Part shown: one piece after another, positions 38,814-47,900 of the stretch
How positions within the stretch are numbered: the first letter of the stretch is position 1
Layout of the letters: the number at the start of each line of letters is the position of its first letter
Assembly: GCF_014873485.1 (NCBI RefSeq)
Contig: NZ_JADBDT010000001.1
Span: 1,612,001 to 1,676,000, forward strand
Reading direction: 5' to 3'
Length of the DNA stretch: 64,000 nucleotides
Source: Sphingopyxis sp. OAS728
GTDB taxonomy: Bacteria > Pseudomonadota > Alphaproteobacteria > Sphingomonadales > Sphingomonadaceae
Position numbers and translations under genes: made by a program
Notes under the pieces: model-generated
What the model saw: the letters and a program-made list of their open reading frames with translations, nothing else
What the model was told of the DNA's origin: nothing
Database searches by the model: none

Positions 38814-39224
38814 ATGAAAATCGGCGAACTGTCGCGGGCGACCGGGACCAATATCGAAACCATCCGCTATTATGAGCGCATCGGGCTGCTCCCCGCGCCC
38901 GATCGTACCGCGGCCAATTATCGCAGCTATGGCGATGCGCACCGCTCGCGCCTCAGCTTCGTGCGCCACTCGCGCGACCTTGGCTTTACGATCGAGGAAA
39001 TCCGCTCGCTGCTCGACCTGTCGGACGATCCGGCACGCGACTGCGGCGAGGCCGACCGGATCGCGACCGCGCATCTGGAACAGGTCGAGGCGAAAATTGC
39101 GCAATTGACCCTGCTCCGCGACGAGCTCGCCCGTATCGTCGGGCGCTGCCGCGGCGGCGTCGCCGCCGACTGCCGGGTGATCGAGGCGCTCGGCGACCAT
39201 CGCCATTGCGAAGGCGCACACTGA
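38814..39224 (+). CDS. MerR family metal-responsive regulator, CadR/PbrR-like
   Basis: A 136-residue regulator. The winged helix-turn-helix (MKIGELSRATGTNIETIRYYE) and dimerisation helix are followed by metal-binding Cys77, Cys112 and Cys120, the spacing found in CadR and PbrR (Cd/Pb/Zn sensors), plus a C-terminal His/Cys run (DHRHCEGAH). It should bind the 21-bp palindrome just upstream and activate the divergent exporter gene when metal is bound. Which metal is not determined by sequence. Confidence 0.93.
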   Translation: MKIGELSRATGTNIETIRYYERIGLLPAPDRTAANYRSYGDAHRSRLSFVRHSRDLGFTIEEIRSLLDLSDDPARDCGEADRIATAHLEQVEAKIAQLTLLRDELARIVGRCRGGVAADCRVIEALGDHRHCEGAH

Positions 39225-39240
39225 GAATTTTGGGGAAGGT

Positions 39241-39304
39241 GGGACGATTCTGTTGCCCGGCTCGTCCCCAGCCGCTGGTATCCGATTCTGTTGCCCGGTT
39301 CGGT
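39241..39304 (-). repeat. Two tandem hairpins with the same loop
   Basis: On the minus strand two hairpins share the loop CCGGGCAACAGAA but have different stems: GGGACGA/TCGTCCC (39241-39268) and CCGA/TCGG (39282-39303). Stem sequences differ while pairing is kept and loops are identical, the pattern of a selected RNA motif. They lie at the 3' end of the ssrA coding piece, or just past it. Confidence 0.65.
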
Positions 39305-39593
39305 CCGAACCGCGTTCTATTTGTCTAACCTTAGGCCGTGAGGCTTATCGGTTAGGCAGCCAGAGCGAGTGCTTCGTTATCGTTAGCACCTATTGGTTTT
39401 GAGCCTTTAACGGGTTACTCAGCCCGGAAGAAAACATCGTCTTTGAACACACGTCGATCCTGGTTCGGCCCCGTCAGAAACCCGCGCGCCCATCAAGAAA
39501 CGCGGGTTTGTGGTGGAGCCGCCGGGTACTGCCCCCGGGTCCGCTGTGTCTATTCCACGACACCATTTATCCTCATAGCCGGCCGAAACCGGC
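39241..39593 (-). ncRNA. ssrA: tmRNA, two-piece circularly permuted (alphaproteobacterial type)
   Basis: Rescues stalled ribosomes by trans-translation. The acceptor piece comes first and ends GGACCCGGGGGCAGTACCCGG-CGGCTCCACCA at 39511, giving a T-arm and CCA end like E. coli tmRNA. A 38-base intervening hairpin (39473-39510, arms AAACCCGCG/CGCGGGTTT) is followed by the coding piece, which starts GGGGCCGAACCAGGATCGACG at 39472. GGGGCC pairs with GGCTCC to form the acceptor stem with the G-U third pair that marks alanyl identity. The tag reading frame (39387-39352) encodes ANDNEALALAA followed by TAA. The 5' end is set from the promoter; the 3' end is uncertain. Confidence 0.93.
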
Positions 39594-39599
39594 ACGACT

Positions 39600-39628
39600 T
39601 ATATAGGAAGCCCGCCCGCACTTGGAAA
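39600..39628 (-). promoter_or_regulatory. ssrA promoter
   Basis: TTTCCA (39628-39623), a 17-base spacer and TATATA (39605-39600), a good sigma70-type match seven bases before the presumed tmRNA 5' end. The -35 element lies in the loop of the mscL terminator hairpin. Confidence 0.7.
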
Positions 39629-39643
39629 GAGCGCAGGCGGGCT
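39609..39643 (-). terminator. Terminator hairpin of mscL
   Basis: Arms AGCCCGCCTGCGC and GTGCGGGCGGGCT on the minus strand pair with an internal mismatch around a 9-base loop, about 30 bases past the mscL stop. The tail is TTCCTATAT, a weak T-run. Confidence 0.6.
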
Positions 39644-39670
39644 ATTCGTCCCGTAACAGGCTCAACTCCC

Positions 39671-40087
39671 TTATTTCTTTCGCAATTCGTCGCGGATTTC
39701 GGTGAGGATATCGACCTCGCTCGGCCCCGCGGGCGCGTCGGGTTCCTTGCGCACGACCTTGTTTACCGCCTTGACCAGCAGGAAGATGATCCAGGCCAGA
39801 ATCAGGAAATTGATCGTCGCGGTGATGAAGGCGCCATAGCCGAACATCGCGACCCCGGCTTCTTTCAGCTTGGCATAATCGGTCGGCGACACGCCCGCGG
39901 GCACCTCGCCCAGCAGGATGAACATGTTCGAGAAATCGACCCCGCCAAAGATCGCGCCGACGACGGGCATGATGATATCCTCGGTCAGCGACTTGGTGAT
40001 CGTCGCGAAGGCGCCGCCGATGATCACGCCGACCGCGAGGTCGATCACATTGCCGCGGGCGATAAATTCCCTGAATTCACTCAGCAT
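39671..40087 (-). CDS. mscL: Large-conductance mechanosensitive channel MscL
   Basis: Opens under membrane tension to release solutes on osmotic downshock. The 138-residue protein has the N-terminal signature [27 protein letters not shown], with the pore-lining helix, an extracellular loop rich in Gly/Asp, the second helix [23 protein letters not shown] and a C-terminal charged bundle (EIRDELRKK). Length is normal. It is divergent from lemA. Confidence 0.97.
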   Translation of the reverse strand: MLSEFREFIARGNVIDLAVGVIIGGAFATITKSLTEDIIMPVVGAIFGGVDFSNMFILLGEVPAGVSPTDYAKLKEAGVAMFGYGAFITATINFLILAWIIFLLVKAVNKVVRKEPDAPAGPSEVDILTEIRDELRKK

Positions 40088-40137
40088 CTTGTCGTACCCC
40101 GGATTGTTGAGCCGTGCCGCGAAAGGTGCCGCGACGA

Positions 40138-40166
40138 TTGCACAAAGGCAAGCAGCTTCCTATTAT
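40138..40166 (+). promoter_or_regulatory. Promoter of the lemA-TPM gene group
   Basis: TTGCAC (40138-40143), 17 bases, TATTAT (40161-40166), a near-consensus sigma70 promoter about 37 bases before the lemA ATG and its GGAGGGAG ribosome-binding site. Confidence 0.75.
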
Positions 40167-40209
40167 GTGTATTGTTGCGGCAAAACGCCGCCGGAGGGAG
40201 TTTTTGACT

Positions 40210-40800
40210 ATGACCTATCGTTCCGCTCGCTGGTTGATCCTGCCTGTCGCCGCGATGAGCCTGTCCGCCTGCGGCATCAACAGCGTTCCGACCAAGGAAG
40301 AAGCCGCCAAGGCCAAGTGGGCGAATGTCGAGGCCGCCTACCAACGCCGCGCCGACCTGATCCCCAACCTTGTCGAAACTGCCAAGGGCGCTTCGAAGAT
40401 CGAACAGTCGACGCTGGAAGGCGTGATCCAGGCGCGCGCTTCGGCGACGCAGGTCAAGCTCAGCACCGACGACCTCAACGATCCCGCGAAGGTGCAGGCG
40501 TTCCAGCAGGCGCAGGGCAATGTGTCGGGCGCGCTCGGCCGCCTGCTCGTCACCGTCGAACAATATCCCGACCTCAAGAGCCAGGCGCGCTTCGCCGACC
40601 TGATGACGCAGCTCGAGGGCACCGAAAACCGGATCAACATTTCGGTCCAGGACTATAATGCCGCGGTGCAGGATTATAACACGACGATCCGCACCTTCCC
40701 CGACATCATCGGTGCCAAGATCGTCCATGGCGCGCAGCCGATGACGCCGTACAAGGCGATCACGCCGAACGCGAACCAGGCGCCGACGGTTAAATTTTGA
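40210..40800 (+). CDS. lemA: LemA family lipoprotein
   Basis: The ATG at 40210, nine bases after GGAGGGAG, gives 196 residues. The signal peptide ends in lipobox LSAC, so it is likely lipid-anchored. The LemA core follows (VEAAYQRRADLIPNLVETAK, then NRINISVQDYNAAVQDYNTTIRTFP), a helical bundle of unknown function. It heads a group with three TPM-domain genes, a very common association; the complex may act on the envelope, but no activity is established. Confidence 0.93.
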   Translation: MTYRSARWLILPVAAMSLSACGINSVPTKEEAAKAKWANVEAAYQRRADLIPNLVETAKGASKIEQSTLEGVIQARASATQVKLSTDDLNDPAKVQAFQQAQGNVSGALGRLLVTVEQYPDLKSQARFADLMTQLEGTENRINISVQDYNAAVQDYNTTIRTFPDIIGAKIVHGAQPMTPYKAITPNANQAPTVKF

Positions 40801-40912
40801 TCGACAGGGCGGGCGCCGCTGCCCTTGCCGCTCCGCTCGCGATCCTGATGATCGCGGGCGATGCAAGGCGGCAGCGCCGGTCGAAGCGGCTTATTGCGCC
40901 GGCGTACCCAAG

Positions 40913-41320
40913 ATGGCGCTGACGGGCCGGGTGACCGACGCCGCGACCATATTGAACGACGCGGAGGAAGATGGATTGAGCAAACGCCTCGCCCGCTACG
41001 AAGCCCGGATACAACATCAGATGGCCATCGTGACGGTTCCCGACCTGCATGGCGTCAGTGTCGAGGATTTCGCGACCTGCTCCGGCAACCGTTGGGGCAT
41101 CGGCCGCGCGGCGCACGACGACGGCATTCTCATCCTGGTGGCCCCGACCGAACGGCAGATACGTGTCGCCACGGGGAGCGGTATCGAAAATTTGCTGCCC
41201 GATGAAAAAGCAAAAGCGGCCATCGATGCCATGACGCCGCGTTTCAAACGACGCGATTATGCCGGCGGCCTGTCGGCCGGCGTCGAAGCCATCGCCGCTC
41301 AAACCGGAGATCCACAATGA
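40913..41320 (+). CDS. TPM-domain protein, apparently missing its signal peptide (probable frameshift)
   Basis: The 135 visible residues form a TPM domain (LTGRVTDAATILND, then DDGILILVAPTERQIRVATGSGIENLLPDEKAK). The ATG at 40913 has no ribosome-binding site, and the expected secretory leader is missing. A good leader (residues IDRAGAAALAAPLAILMIAGDA) starts at a TTG at 40797 overlapping the lemA stop, but in another frame. One lost base near 40860-40880 would join them. Either a real frameshift, a sequencing error or a non-secreted variant is possible. Its stop overlaps the next start (ATGA). Confidence 0.7.
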   Translation: MALTGRVTDAATILNDAEEDGLSKRLARYEARIQHQMAIVTVPDLHGVSVEDFATCSGNRWGIGRAAHDDGILILVAPTERQIRVATGSGIENLLPDEKAKAAIDAMTPRFKRRDYAGGLSAGVEAIAAQTGDPQ

Positions 41321-42138
41321 GATCGCTTTTGCTCGGCTGGGCTCTTGGCCTCTCGCTGCTCGCAGCGCCCGCGATGGCGCAGACCTTCCCCAAGCTGACC
41401 GGCCGCGTCGTCGATCAGGCGGACATCATTCCGCCGGTCGAAGAATCCGATCTCAACACCCAGCTCGAACAGCTTGAAAAGACGACAGGGCACCAGCTGG
41501 TGGTCGCCACGGTGAACAGCCTCGAAGGCTATGACGTCGCCGACTATGGCTATCGCCTCGGCCGCGAATGGCAGATCGGCGACAAGGAAAAGGACGACGG
41601 CGTCGTCTTCCTGATCGCCCCCAACGACCGCAAGATGCACATCGCGGTCGGCTATGGCCTCGAACCCGTGCTGACCGACGCGCTGTCGGGGCGGATCATC
41701 CGCGACACGATCACGCCGAAGTTCAAGGCGGGCGACATGCCCGGCGGCATTCAGGACGGCGTCAATGCGATCGCGCAGCAGATCCAGTTGCCGCCCGAGG
41801 AGGCCGCGGCGCGTGCTGCTGCCGCCGACAAGGCTGAACGCGACCGTGCCGATGACGGCGATTTCGGCGGGCTCTTCTTCGTCGGTTTCATCATCCTGAT
41901 CTTCTTCGTCCTGCCGATGCTCTCGCGCATGGGGCGCGGCAAGAAACACCGCCGCAGCCGGCCATGGGGCGGCGCACCGATCATCATCTGGGGCGACGAC
42001 GACTGGGGTGGTGGAAGCGGCGGTTCCTCATGGGGCGGCGGTGGATCGAGCTGGGGCGGCGGCGGAGGCGGCGGCTTCGGCGGCTTCTCGGGCGGCGGCG
42101 GTTCGTTCGGGGGCGGCGGCGCCTCGGGCGGCTGGTAG
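41317..42138 (+). CDS. TPM-domain membrane protein, YgcG family
   Basis: A 273-residue protein with a signal peptide (ending AAPAMAQ), a TPM domain at residues 25-165 (LTGRVVDQADIIPPVEE, DDGVVFLIAPNDRKMHIAVGYGLE), a single membrane helix near 190-208 and a C-terminal Gly/Ser/Trp-rich tail. TPM domains face the periplasm. The family is tied to LemA but has no settled activity; some plant relatives help repair photosystem II. Its ATG overlaps the preceding stop. Confidence 0.9.
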   Translation: MRSLLLGWALGLSLLAAPAMAQTFPKLTGRVVDQADIIPPVEESDLNTQLEQLEKTTGHQLVVATVNSLEGYDVADYGYRLGREWQIGDKEKDDGVVFLIAPNDRKMHIAVGYGLEPVLTDALSGRIIRDTITPKFKAGDMPGGIQDGVNAIAQQIQLPPEEAAARAAAADKAERDRADDGDFGGLFFVGFIILIFFVLPMLSRMGRGKKHRRSRPWGGAPIIIWGDDDWGGGSGGSSWGGGGSSWGGGGGGGFGGFSGGGGSFGGGGASGGW

Positions 42139-42150
42139 GGGACGCAGGAC

Positions 42151-42837
42151 ATGCCACAGAAAATCAGCCATGTAAGCGAGGCCGACCACGATATCGTCAC
42201 CGCGGCAGTCGCGGCTGCCGAGGCGCATACGAGCGGCGAGATTGTCACGGTCGTCGCGGCGAAATCAAACGATTATGACGATGTCGCCCTCGTGTGGGCG
42301 AGCGTCATCGCCTTTATCGCGATGTCGGTGATCGCGCTCTTTCCCGAATTTTACCGCGGGCTGTACGACCGGCTGACCGGCGGTTGGGGGCATGAGCTGA
42401 CGGCCAATCAATGGCTTGGGACGGTGATTGCGGTCGGCGTACTCAAATGGATCGGCATGTGGTTGATCCTGCTGTGGCGCCCGCTGCGGATGGCGCTGAC
42501 GCCGCGTGCGATCAAGGCGCAGCGCGTGCGCGTCCGCGCGATCGACCTGTTCAAGGTCGGCACCGAGGCAAAGACGATCGGGCGCACCGGCGTCCTCCTC
42601 TATTTGAGCCTGAAAGAGCATCGCGCCGACATCGTCGCCGACGAGGCGATTGCGGCGAAGGTCACACCCGAAGTGTGGGGCGAAGCAATGGCGGCGCTGA
42701 TCGAGCGCGTCCGTGTCGGCAAGCCCGGCGAAGGTATGGCCGAAGCGGTGCGCCAAATGGGTATCGTGCTCGCCGATCATTTCCCCAAGGGCGACGAAAA
42801 TCCCAACGAACTTCCCGACCGGCTGATCGAACTTTAA
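42151..42837 (+). CDS. TPM-domain membrane protein, third of the group
   Basis: A 228-residue protein with a split TPM domain: an N-terminal part (VSEADHDIVTAAVAAAEAHTSGEIVTVV), two or three membrane helices around residues 45-115, then the rest of the domain (GRTGVLLYLSLKEHRADIVADEAI). Members with this layout usually follow the YgcG-type gene, as here, 13 bp away. Function unknown; likely acts with the LemA and TPM partners at the inner membrane. Confidence 0.88.
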   Translation: MPQKISHVSEADHDIVTAAVAAAEAHTSGEIVTVVAAKSNDYDDVALVWASVIAFIAMSVIALFPEFYRGLYDRLTGGWGHELTANQWLGTVIAVGVLKWIGMWLILLWRPLRMALTPRAIKAQRVRVRAIDLFKVGTEAKTIGRTGVLLYLSLKEHRADIVADEAIAAKVTPEVWGEAMAALIERVRVGKPGEGMAEAVRQMGIVLADHFPKGDENPNELPDRLIEL

Positions 42838-42851
42838 TACCTCCCCTTTTT

Positions 42852-42936
42852 CGTTCGTGCTGAGCGTGTCGAAGCACAGTTCTTTCTTCAACGGCGCAAG
42901 AAAGAACGGCCCTTCGACAAGCTCAGGGCGAACGGA
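42852..42936. repeat. REP-like palindromic repeat, long hairpin
   Basis: Outer arms CGTTCGTGCTGAGCGTGTCG and CGACAAGCTCAGGGCGAACG pair, enclosing a perfect inner inverted repeat GTTCTTTCTT/AAGAAAGAAC. It sits between the TPM operon and the Nudix gene. Related sequences occur at 54938-55021 and 59443-59572. Confidence 0.75.
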
Positions 42937-42954
42937 ACTAAAAGGAAACCCTAT

Positions 42955-43500
42955 ATGACCCGCCCCTCCCCCGACGCCCCCATCGAGACGCAGTGGGAAG
43001 GCCGCTTCATCACCGTCAAGCAGCAGGGAACATGGGAATATGTGTCGCGCTCGCGCGGCATTCATGCCGCGGTGATCCTCGCGATCGACGAGGATCCCGA
43101 CGGCCGCCACGTCATCCTGGTCGAGCAATATCGCGTGCCGCTGAAGGTTCAGTGCCTCGAACTGCCTGCGGGCCTCGTTGGCGACGATACCGCGGGCGAG
43201 GCGCCCGAAATAGCGGCGCAGCGCGAGCTGGAAGAAGAAACCGGCTATCATGCCGAAAACTGGCGCACGGTCGGCGAATTCTACAGCTCGCCCGGCATGG
43301 TCAGCGAAAGCTTCACCCTGCTGATCGCGACCGGATTGACCAAGGTCGGCGCGGGCGGCGGGGTGGATGGCGAGGATATCATCGTCCACCGCGTGCCGCT
43401 GGACGGCATCGCCGATTTCGTCGCGGCGAAACGCGCCGAAGGCTGCGGGATCGACGTACGCGTCGCGATGCTGCTCGCGGGCGGGCTGTTGGCTGGATAG
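42955..43500 (+). CDS. Nudix hydrolase, ADP-ribose pyrophosphatase-like
   Basis: A 181-residue enzyme with a complete Nudix box (GDDTAGEAPEIAAQRELEEE followed by TGY; the REx2EExG acidic cluster binds the metals) in the middle and the LPAGLVGDD lead-in of ADP-ribose pyrophosphatases. Such enzymes clear ADP-ribose. Proline-rich N-terminal 10 residues are extra to the family. It stands alone between REP-like repeats. Confidence 0.9.
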   Translation: MTRPSPDAPIETQWEGRFITVKQQGTWEYVSRSRGIHAAVILAIDEDPDGRHVILVEQYRVPLKVQCLELPAGLVGDDTAGEAPEIAAQRELEEETGYHAENWRTVGEFYSSPGMVSESFTLLIATGLTKVGAGGGVDGEDIIVHRVPLDGIADFVAAKRAEGCGIDVRVAMLLAGGLLAG

Positions 43501-43536
43501 CCGCTCTTGACCCGGTAGGGGACACTCTCTTTTATC

Positions 43537-43624
43537 GTCACCCCGGACTTGATCCGGGGTCCCGCTTGATACCTACGCCGGTCGATACGAAAAAAGGGGG
43601 ATCCCGGGTCAAGCCCGGGATGAC
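43537..43624. repeat. REP-like inverted repeat, GTCACCCCGGACTTGATCCGG family
   Basis: GTCACCCCGGACTTGATCCGG is followed about 50 bases later by a degenerate inverted copy, ATCCCGGGTCAAGCCCGGGATGAC. The same family occurs at 55065-55153. Confidence 0.75.
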
Positions 43625-43687
43625 GAAGGGGTGTTGGACGATGGCAGTTCCCCACCCCAAAAGCCGACAGGCGTCCGGCCGCGTTTC

Positions 43688-44323
43688 CTATCTCGCGCCG
43701 AAGCGCCAGCGGAGCAGCGGGCGGGCCAGCAGCAGGCCCGCCAGAAACCCGCCGACATGCGCCCAGATCGCGATCGCGCCGAAACCGCCGCCGCCGGCAA
43801 AGCCGATCAGCAACTGCAGCCCGATCCACGCCGCGGCGAGCCATAGAGCGCGCACCCAGTGCCCCGGAATCGGGCCGATGGCGGATGCCTGCGAGCGGCT
43901 GAAGATCAGCGCATAGACCGCGATCAGCGCCGATATCGCGCCGCTGGCGCCGATCATCGGCACCGCCGACTGCGGATCGGCCAGAAACTGCGCGAGCGCG
44001 CCGCCATAGGCGCCGACGAGAAGCAGCACCGCCATCGCCTTCGACCCGAGCGGGGCTTCGAGCTGGCGGCCGATGAAAAGCAGCACGATGACGTTGAAGA
44101 CGATGTGCAGCACCCCGCCGTGCAGCAAGGCCGACGACAGCGGGGTCAGGATGAAGGGGACCATCGTCCCCGGCGGGAGGATCAGTGCGCTACCGAAACG
44201 CGCGGGAATAAATCCCGCGCGCACGATCGCGTCGACCTGGAAGCCGGTGATCCAGAGGAGCACGAAGACGACCACGCAGACGAGCGCATAGCCCGTGACC
44301 AGCGGCGCATCCTCCGGCTTCAT
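43688..44323 (-). CDS. Rhomboid family intramembrane serine protease
   Basis: A 211-residue protein with six membrane helices, catalytic Ser127 in GASGAISAL and His189 in AHVGGFLAG, plus the conserved HGGVLHIVFNVIVL block in helix 2. Rhomboids cleave substrates within the membrane. Length and motifs are complete, so it is probably active. It lies 14 bp downstream of greA on the same strand and might be cotranscribed. Confidence 0.93.
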   Translation of the reverse strand: MKPEDAPLVTGYALVCVVVFVLLWITGFQVDAIVRAGFIPARFGSALILPPGTMVPFILTPLSSALLHGGVLHIVFNVIVLLFIGRQLEAPLGSKAMAVLLLVGAYGGALAQFLADPQSAVPMIGASGAISALIAVYALIFSRSQASAIGPIPGHWVRALWLAAAWIGLQLLIGFAGGGGFGAIAIWAHVGGFLAGLLLARPLLRWRFGAR

Positions 44324-44337
44324 CCTCGCGGCGCCCG

Positions 44338-44814
44338 TCAGATGAATTCGATCTTGGTCACCAGATAATATTTGTCGCCCGCAGGCACGGTGACTTCGAC
44401 CTCATCGTCGACGCGGCGGCCGATCAGCGCGCGGCCGAGCGGCGAATTATAGCTGATCTTGCCGTCCTTGGCGTCGGCCTCGGCCTGCCCGACGATCTGG
44501 TAGCGGACGGGCTTGTCGTCTTCGTCGGCAAGGGTAACGGTCGCGCCGAACACGATGCGGTCGCCCGACAGCATCGTCGGATCGATGACCTGCGCACGCG
44601 AAAGCTTGTCTTCGAGGTCGCCGATCGTCGCTTCGACCTGGCCCTGACGTTCCTTCGCGGCGTGATATTCGGCATTTTCCGAAAGGTCGCCATGCGCGCG
44701 CGCTTCTTCGATCGCATCGACGATCAGCGGTCGCTCGGCTTTGAGGGTCGCGAGTTGCGCGTTCAGCTTCTCATAGCCTTCTGCCAGCATCGGCACCTTT
44801 TCAACGCTTGCCAT
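44338..44814 (-). CDS. greA: Transcription elongation factor GreA
   Basis: Stimulates transcript cleavage by backtracked RNA polymerase. The ATG at 44814 gives 158 residues with an N-terminal coiled coil whose tip carries the acidic pair in [20 protein letters not shown] (Asp and Glu that enter the active site), then a globular FKBP-like domain ([19 protein letters not shown]). It lies downstream of carB on the same strand, an order seen in many alphaproteobacteria. Confidence 0.96.
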   Translation of the reverse strand: MASVEKVPMLAEGYEKLNAQLATLKAERPLIVDAIEEARAHGDLSENAEYHAAKERQGQVEATIGDLEDKLSRAQVIDPTMLSGDRIVFGATVTLADEDDKPVRYQIVGQAEADAKDGKISYNSPLGRALIGRRVDDEVEVTVPAGDKYYLVTKIEFI

Positions 44815-44910
44815 TATCCTGTTGTCCTTCGTCAATAATCCAGCGCCAGCGAAACTTCGCCGGGCGGCTGCGCCGCTGTTCCGTCAATGTCGGGGAGTTG
44901 GAGCGGTGCC

Positions 44911-47900
44911 TCAATAATAGTCCTGAAGCGGCTTTACTTCAAGACTGTGCGCGCGGAGCGCCCCGATCGCCTGCGTCGACGCGTCGCTTGCCGCGGCGGT
45001 CGTATAATAGGCGATGTCGGCCGCGAGCGCCGAAGCGCGGATCGACTGCGAGTCCTGCAGCGACTGCCACCCTTCGGTGGTGTTGAAGATCAGCTGCACA
45101 TCGCCGTCCTTGATCCGGTCGACGATATGCGGGCGCCCTTCGGCAACCTTGTTGACGCGCTCGACCGTGATCCCCTCGCCCGCCAGATAGTCGGCGGTGC
45201 CGCCGGTCGCGATGACCTTCCAGCCCCAATCGGTCAGCTGTTTCACCGCGCCAAGGATGCGCGGCTTGTCGCTGTCCTTGACCGACACGAAGACACGGCC
45301 CTCGGTCGGCAGGCGGTCGCCCGCGCCGAGCTGCGCCTTGGCGAAGGCGAGGTTGAAATTGCTGTCGATTCCCATCACTTCGCCCGTGGACTTCATCTCG
45401 GGGCTCAGCACCGGATCGGTGCCGGGGAAGCGCGCGAAGGGGAAGACCGCTTCCTTCACCGCGACATGCGCGATGTCGCGGTTGATCTTCGGCAGGTCGG
45501 CGAGCTTTTCGCCCGCCATGACGCGCGCCGCGATCTTGGCGATCGGCGAACCCACCGCCTTCGCGACGAAGGGCACGGTGCGGCTCGCGCGCGGGTTGAC
45601 CTCGATCAGATAGACCTCGTCATCCTTGACCGCGAACTGGATGTTCATCAGGCCGCGGACTTCGAGCGCACGCGCCAACGCATCGGCCTGCCGCTCGATT
45701 TCGGCGACGATCTTGTCGGACAGGCTGTACGGCGGGATCGAGCAGGCGCTGTCGCCCGAATGGACCCCGGCTTCCTCGATATGCTGGAGCACGCCCGCGA
45801 CGACGACGTCGGTCCCGTCGCAGAGCGCATCGACATCGACCTCGATCGCATCGCGCAGATAGCGGTCGATCAGCACCGGCGAGTCGCCCGACACCTGCAC
45901 CGCGGTCTCGATATAATTTTCGAGCTGCGCCTGATCGTCGACGATTTCCATCGCGCGACCGCCGAGCACATAGGAGGGGCGCGTCAGCACCGGGTAACCG
46001 ATGCGCGCCGCGACCGCGACGGCTTCCTCGCGGCTGCGTGCGATGCCGTTTTCGGGCTGCTTGAGGCCAAGCTTGTTGACGAGCGCGGCGAAGCGCTCGC
46101 GGTCTTCGGCGAGGTCGATCGCGTCGGGCGAGGTGCCGAGGATCGGGATCCCCGCCTCGGCCAGCGCCTGCGCGAGCTTCAGCGGCGTCTGCCCGCCGAA
46201 CTGGACGATCACGCCCACAAGCTCGCCCTTCGACATTTCGACGTGCAGGATCTCGAGCACGTCCTCGGCCGTCAGCGGCTCGAAATAGAGGCGATCCGAC
46301 GTGTCATAGTCGGTCGACACCGTCTCCGGGTTGCAGTTGACCATGATCGTTTCATAGCCCGCTTCCTCGAGCGCGAAGCAGGCGTGGCAGCAGCAATAGT
46401 CGAACTCGATCCCCTGCCCGATCCGGTTCGGACCGCCGCCGAGGATGACGACCTTCTTGCGGTCGCTCGGGTTCGCCTCATTCTCGGCCTCGCCGAAGGT
46501 CGGCGCTTCATAGGTCGAATAGAGATAAGGGGTCTTTGCAGCGAACTCCGCCGCGCAGGTGTCGATCGTCTTGAACACCGGACGCACGCCGAGCTTGTGG
46601 CGCAGCGCGCGCACTTCGGCTTCGGTCACGCCGCCGGTCATCGCCTTCACCGCTTCGTGGATCAGGCCCGAACCGCGCGCGGTCGCGCGCTTCGATCCGG
46701 GGCGAAGGTTCGCCGACTGGAGCGCGAGATAAGCAAGGCGCTTGTCGGAGAAGCCCATGGCCTTGAGCTTGCGCAGCCCCTCGGCATCACGCGGCAGGCC
46801 GTTTTCGCAGACATCCTGTTCGGCCGCGACAATCTCCGCGATCCGTTCGAGGAACCACATGTCATAGCCCGCGACGCGGTTGATATCGGCGAGCGGCAGC
46901 CCCTCGCGGATCGCCTGCGCGGTGTTGAGCAGCCGGTCGGGGGTGCGCTGCGCCAGCTCGTTGCGGAGTTGGTCGTGGCTCGCGCCCTTGAGGCGGTCGA
47001 CGAAATTGAACCCCGAGAGGCCGGTCTCGAGACCACGGAGCGCCTTCTGCAAGCTCTCGTGGATCGTGCGGCCGATCGCCATCACTTCGCCGACCGACTT
47101 CATCGCGGTCGACAGCGTCGCCTCGGCGCCCTTGAATTTTTCGAAGGCGAAGCGCGGGATCTTGGTGACGACATAGTCGATCGTCGGTTCGAACGACGCC
47201 GGGGTCACGCCGGTGATGTCGTTCATGATCTCGTCGAGCGTATAGCCAACCGCGAGCTTCGCCGCGACCTTGGCGATCGGGAAGCCCGTCGCCTTCGACG
47301 CAAGCGCCGACGAGCGCGACACGCGCGGGTTCATCTCGATCACGATCAGGCGGCCGTCCTTCGGATTGACCGCGAACTGGACGTTCGACCCGCCGGTTTC
47401 GACGCCGATCTCGCGCAGCACCGCGATGCTCGCGTTGCGCATGATCTGATATTCCTTGTCGGTCAGCGTCAGCGCCGGCGCGACGGTGATGCTGTCGCCG
47501 GTATGCACGCCCATCGGATCGACATTTTCGATCGAGCAGATGATGATGCAATTGTCCTTGCGGTCGCGCACCACCTCCATCTCATATTCTTTCCAGCCGA
47601 GGAGCGATTCCTCGATCAGGACTTCGGTGGTCGGCGAGGCGATCAGGCCGCCGCGGACGATATGCTCGAACTCCTCGCGGTTGTACGCGATGCCGCCGCC
47701 GGTGCCGCCGAGCGTGAAGCTGGGACGGATGATCGAAGGCAAGCCCGTGCGTTCGAGCACCGCGAACGCCTCATCGAGCGTGTGCGCGACGCCGCTGCGC
47801 GCGCTCTCCAGCCCGATCTTGTCCATCGCGTCGCGGAACTTCTGCCGGTCCTCGGCCTTGTCGATCGCCTCGGCATCGGCACCGATCATCTCGACGCCAT

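Noticed and set aside
39225..39670. Reading frame 39443-40207 in the merR-mscL gap as a protein gene
   Set aside because: The region encodes the tmRNA on the minus strand and the frame continues antisense into mscL; no protein family features.
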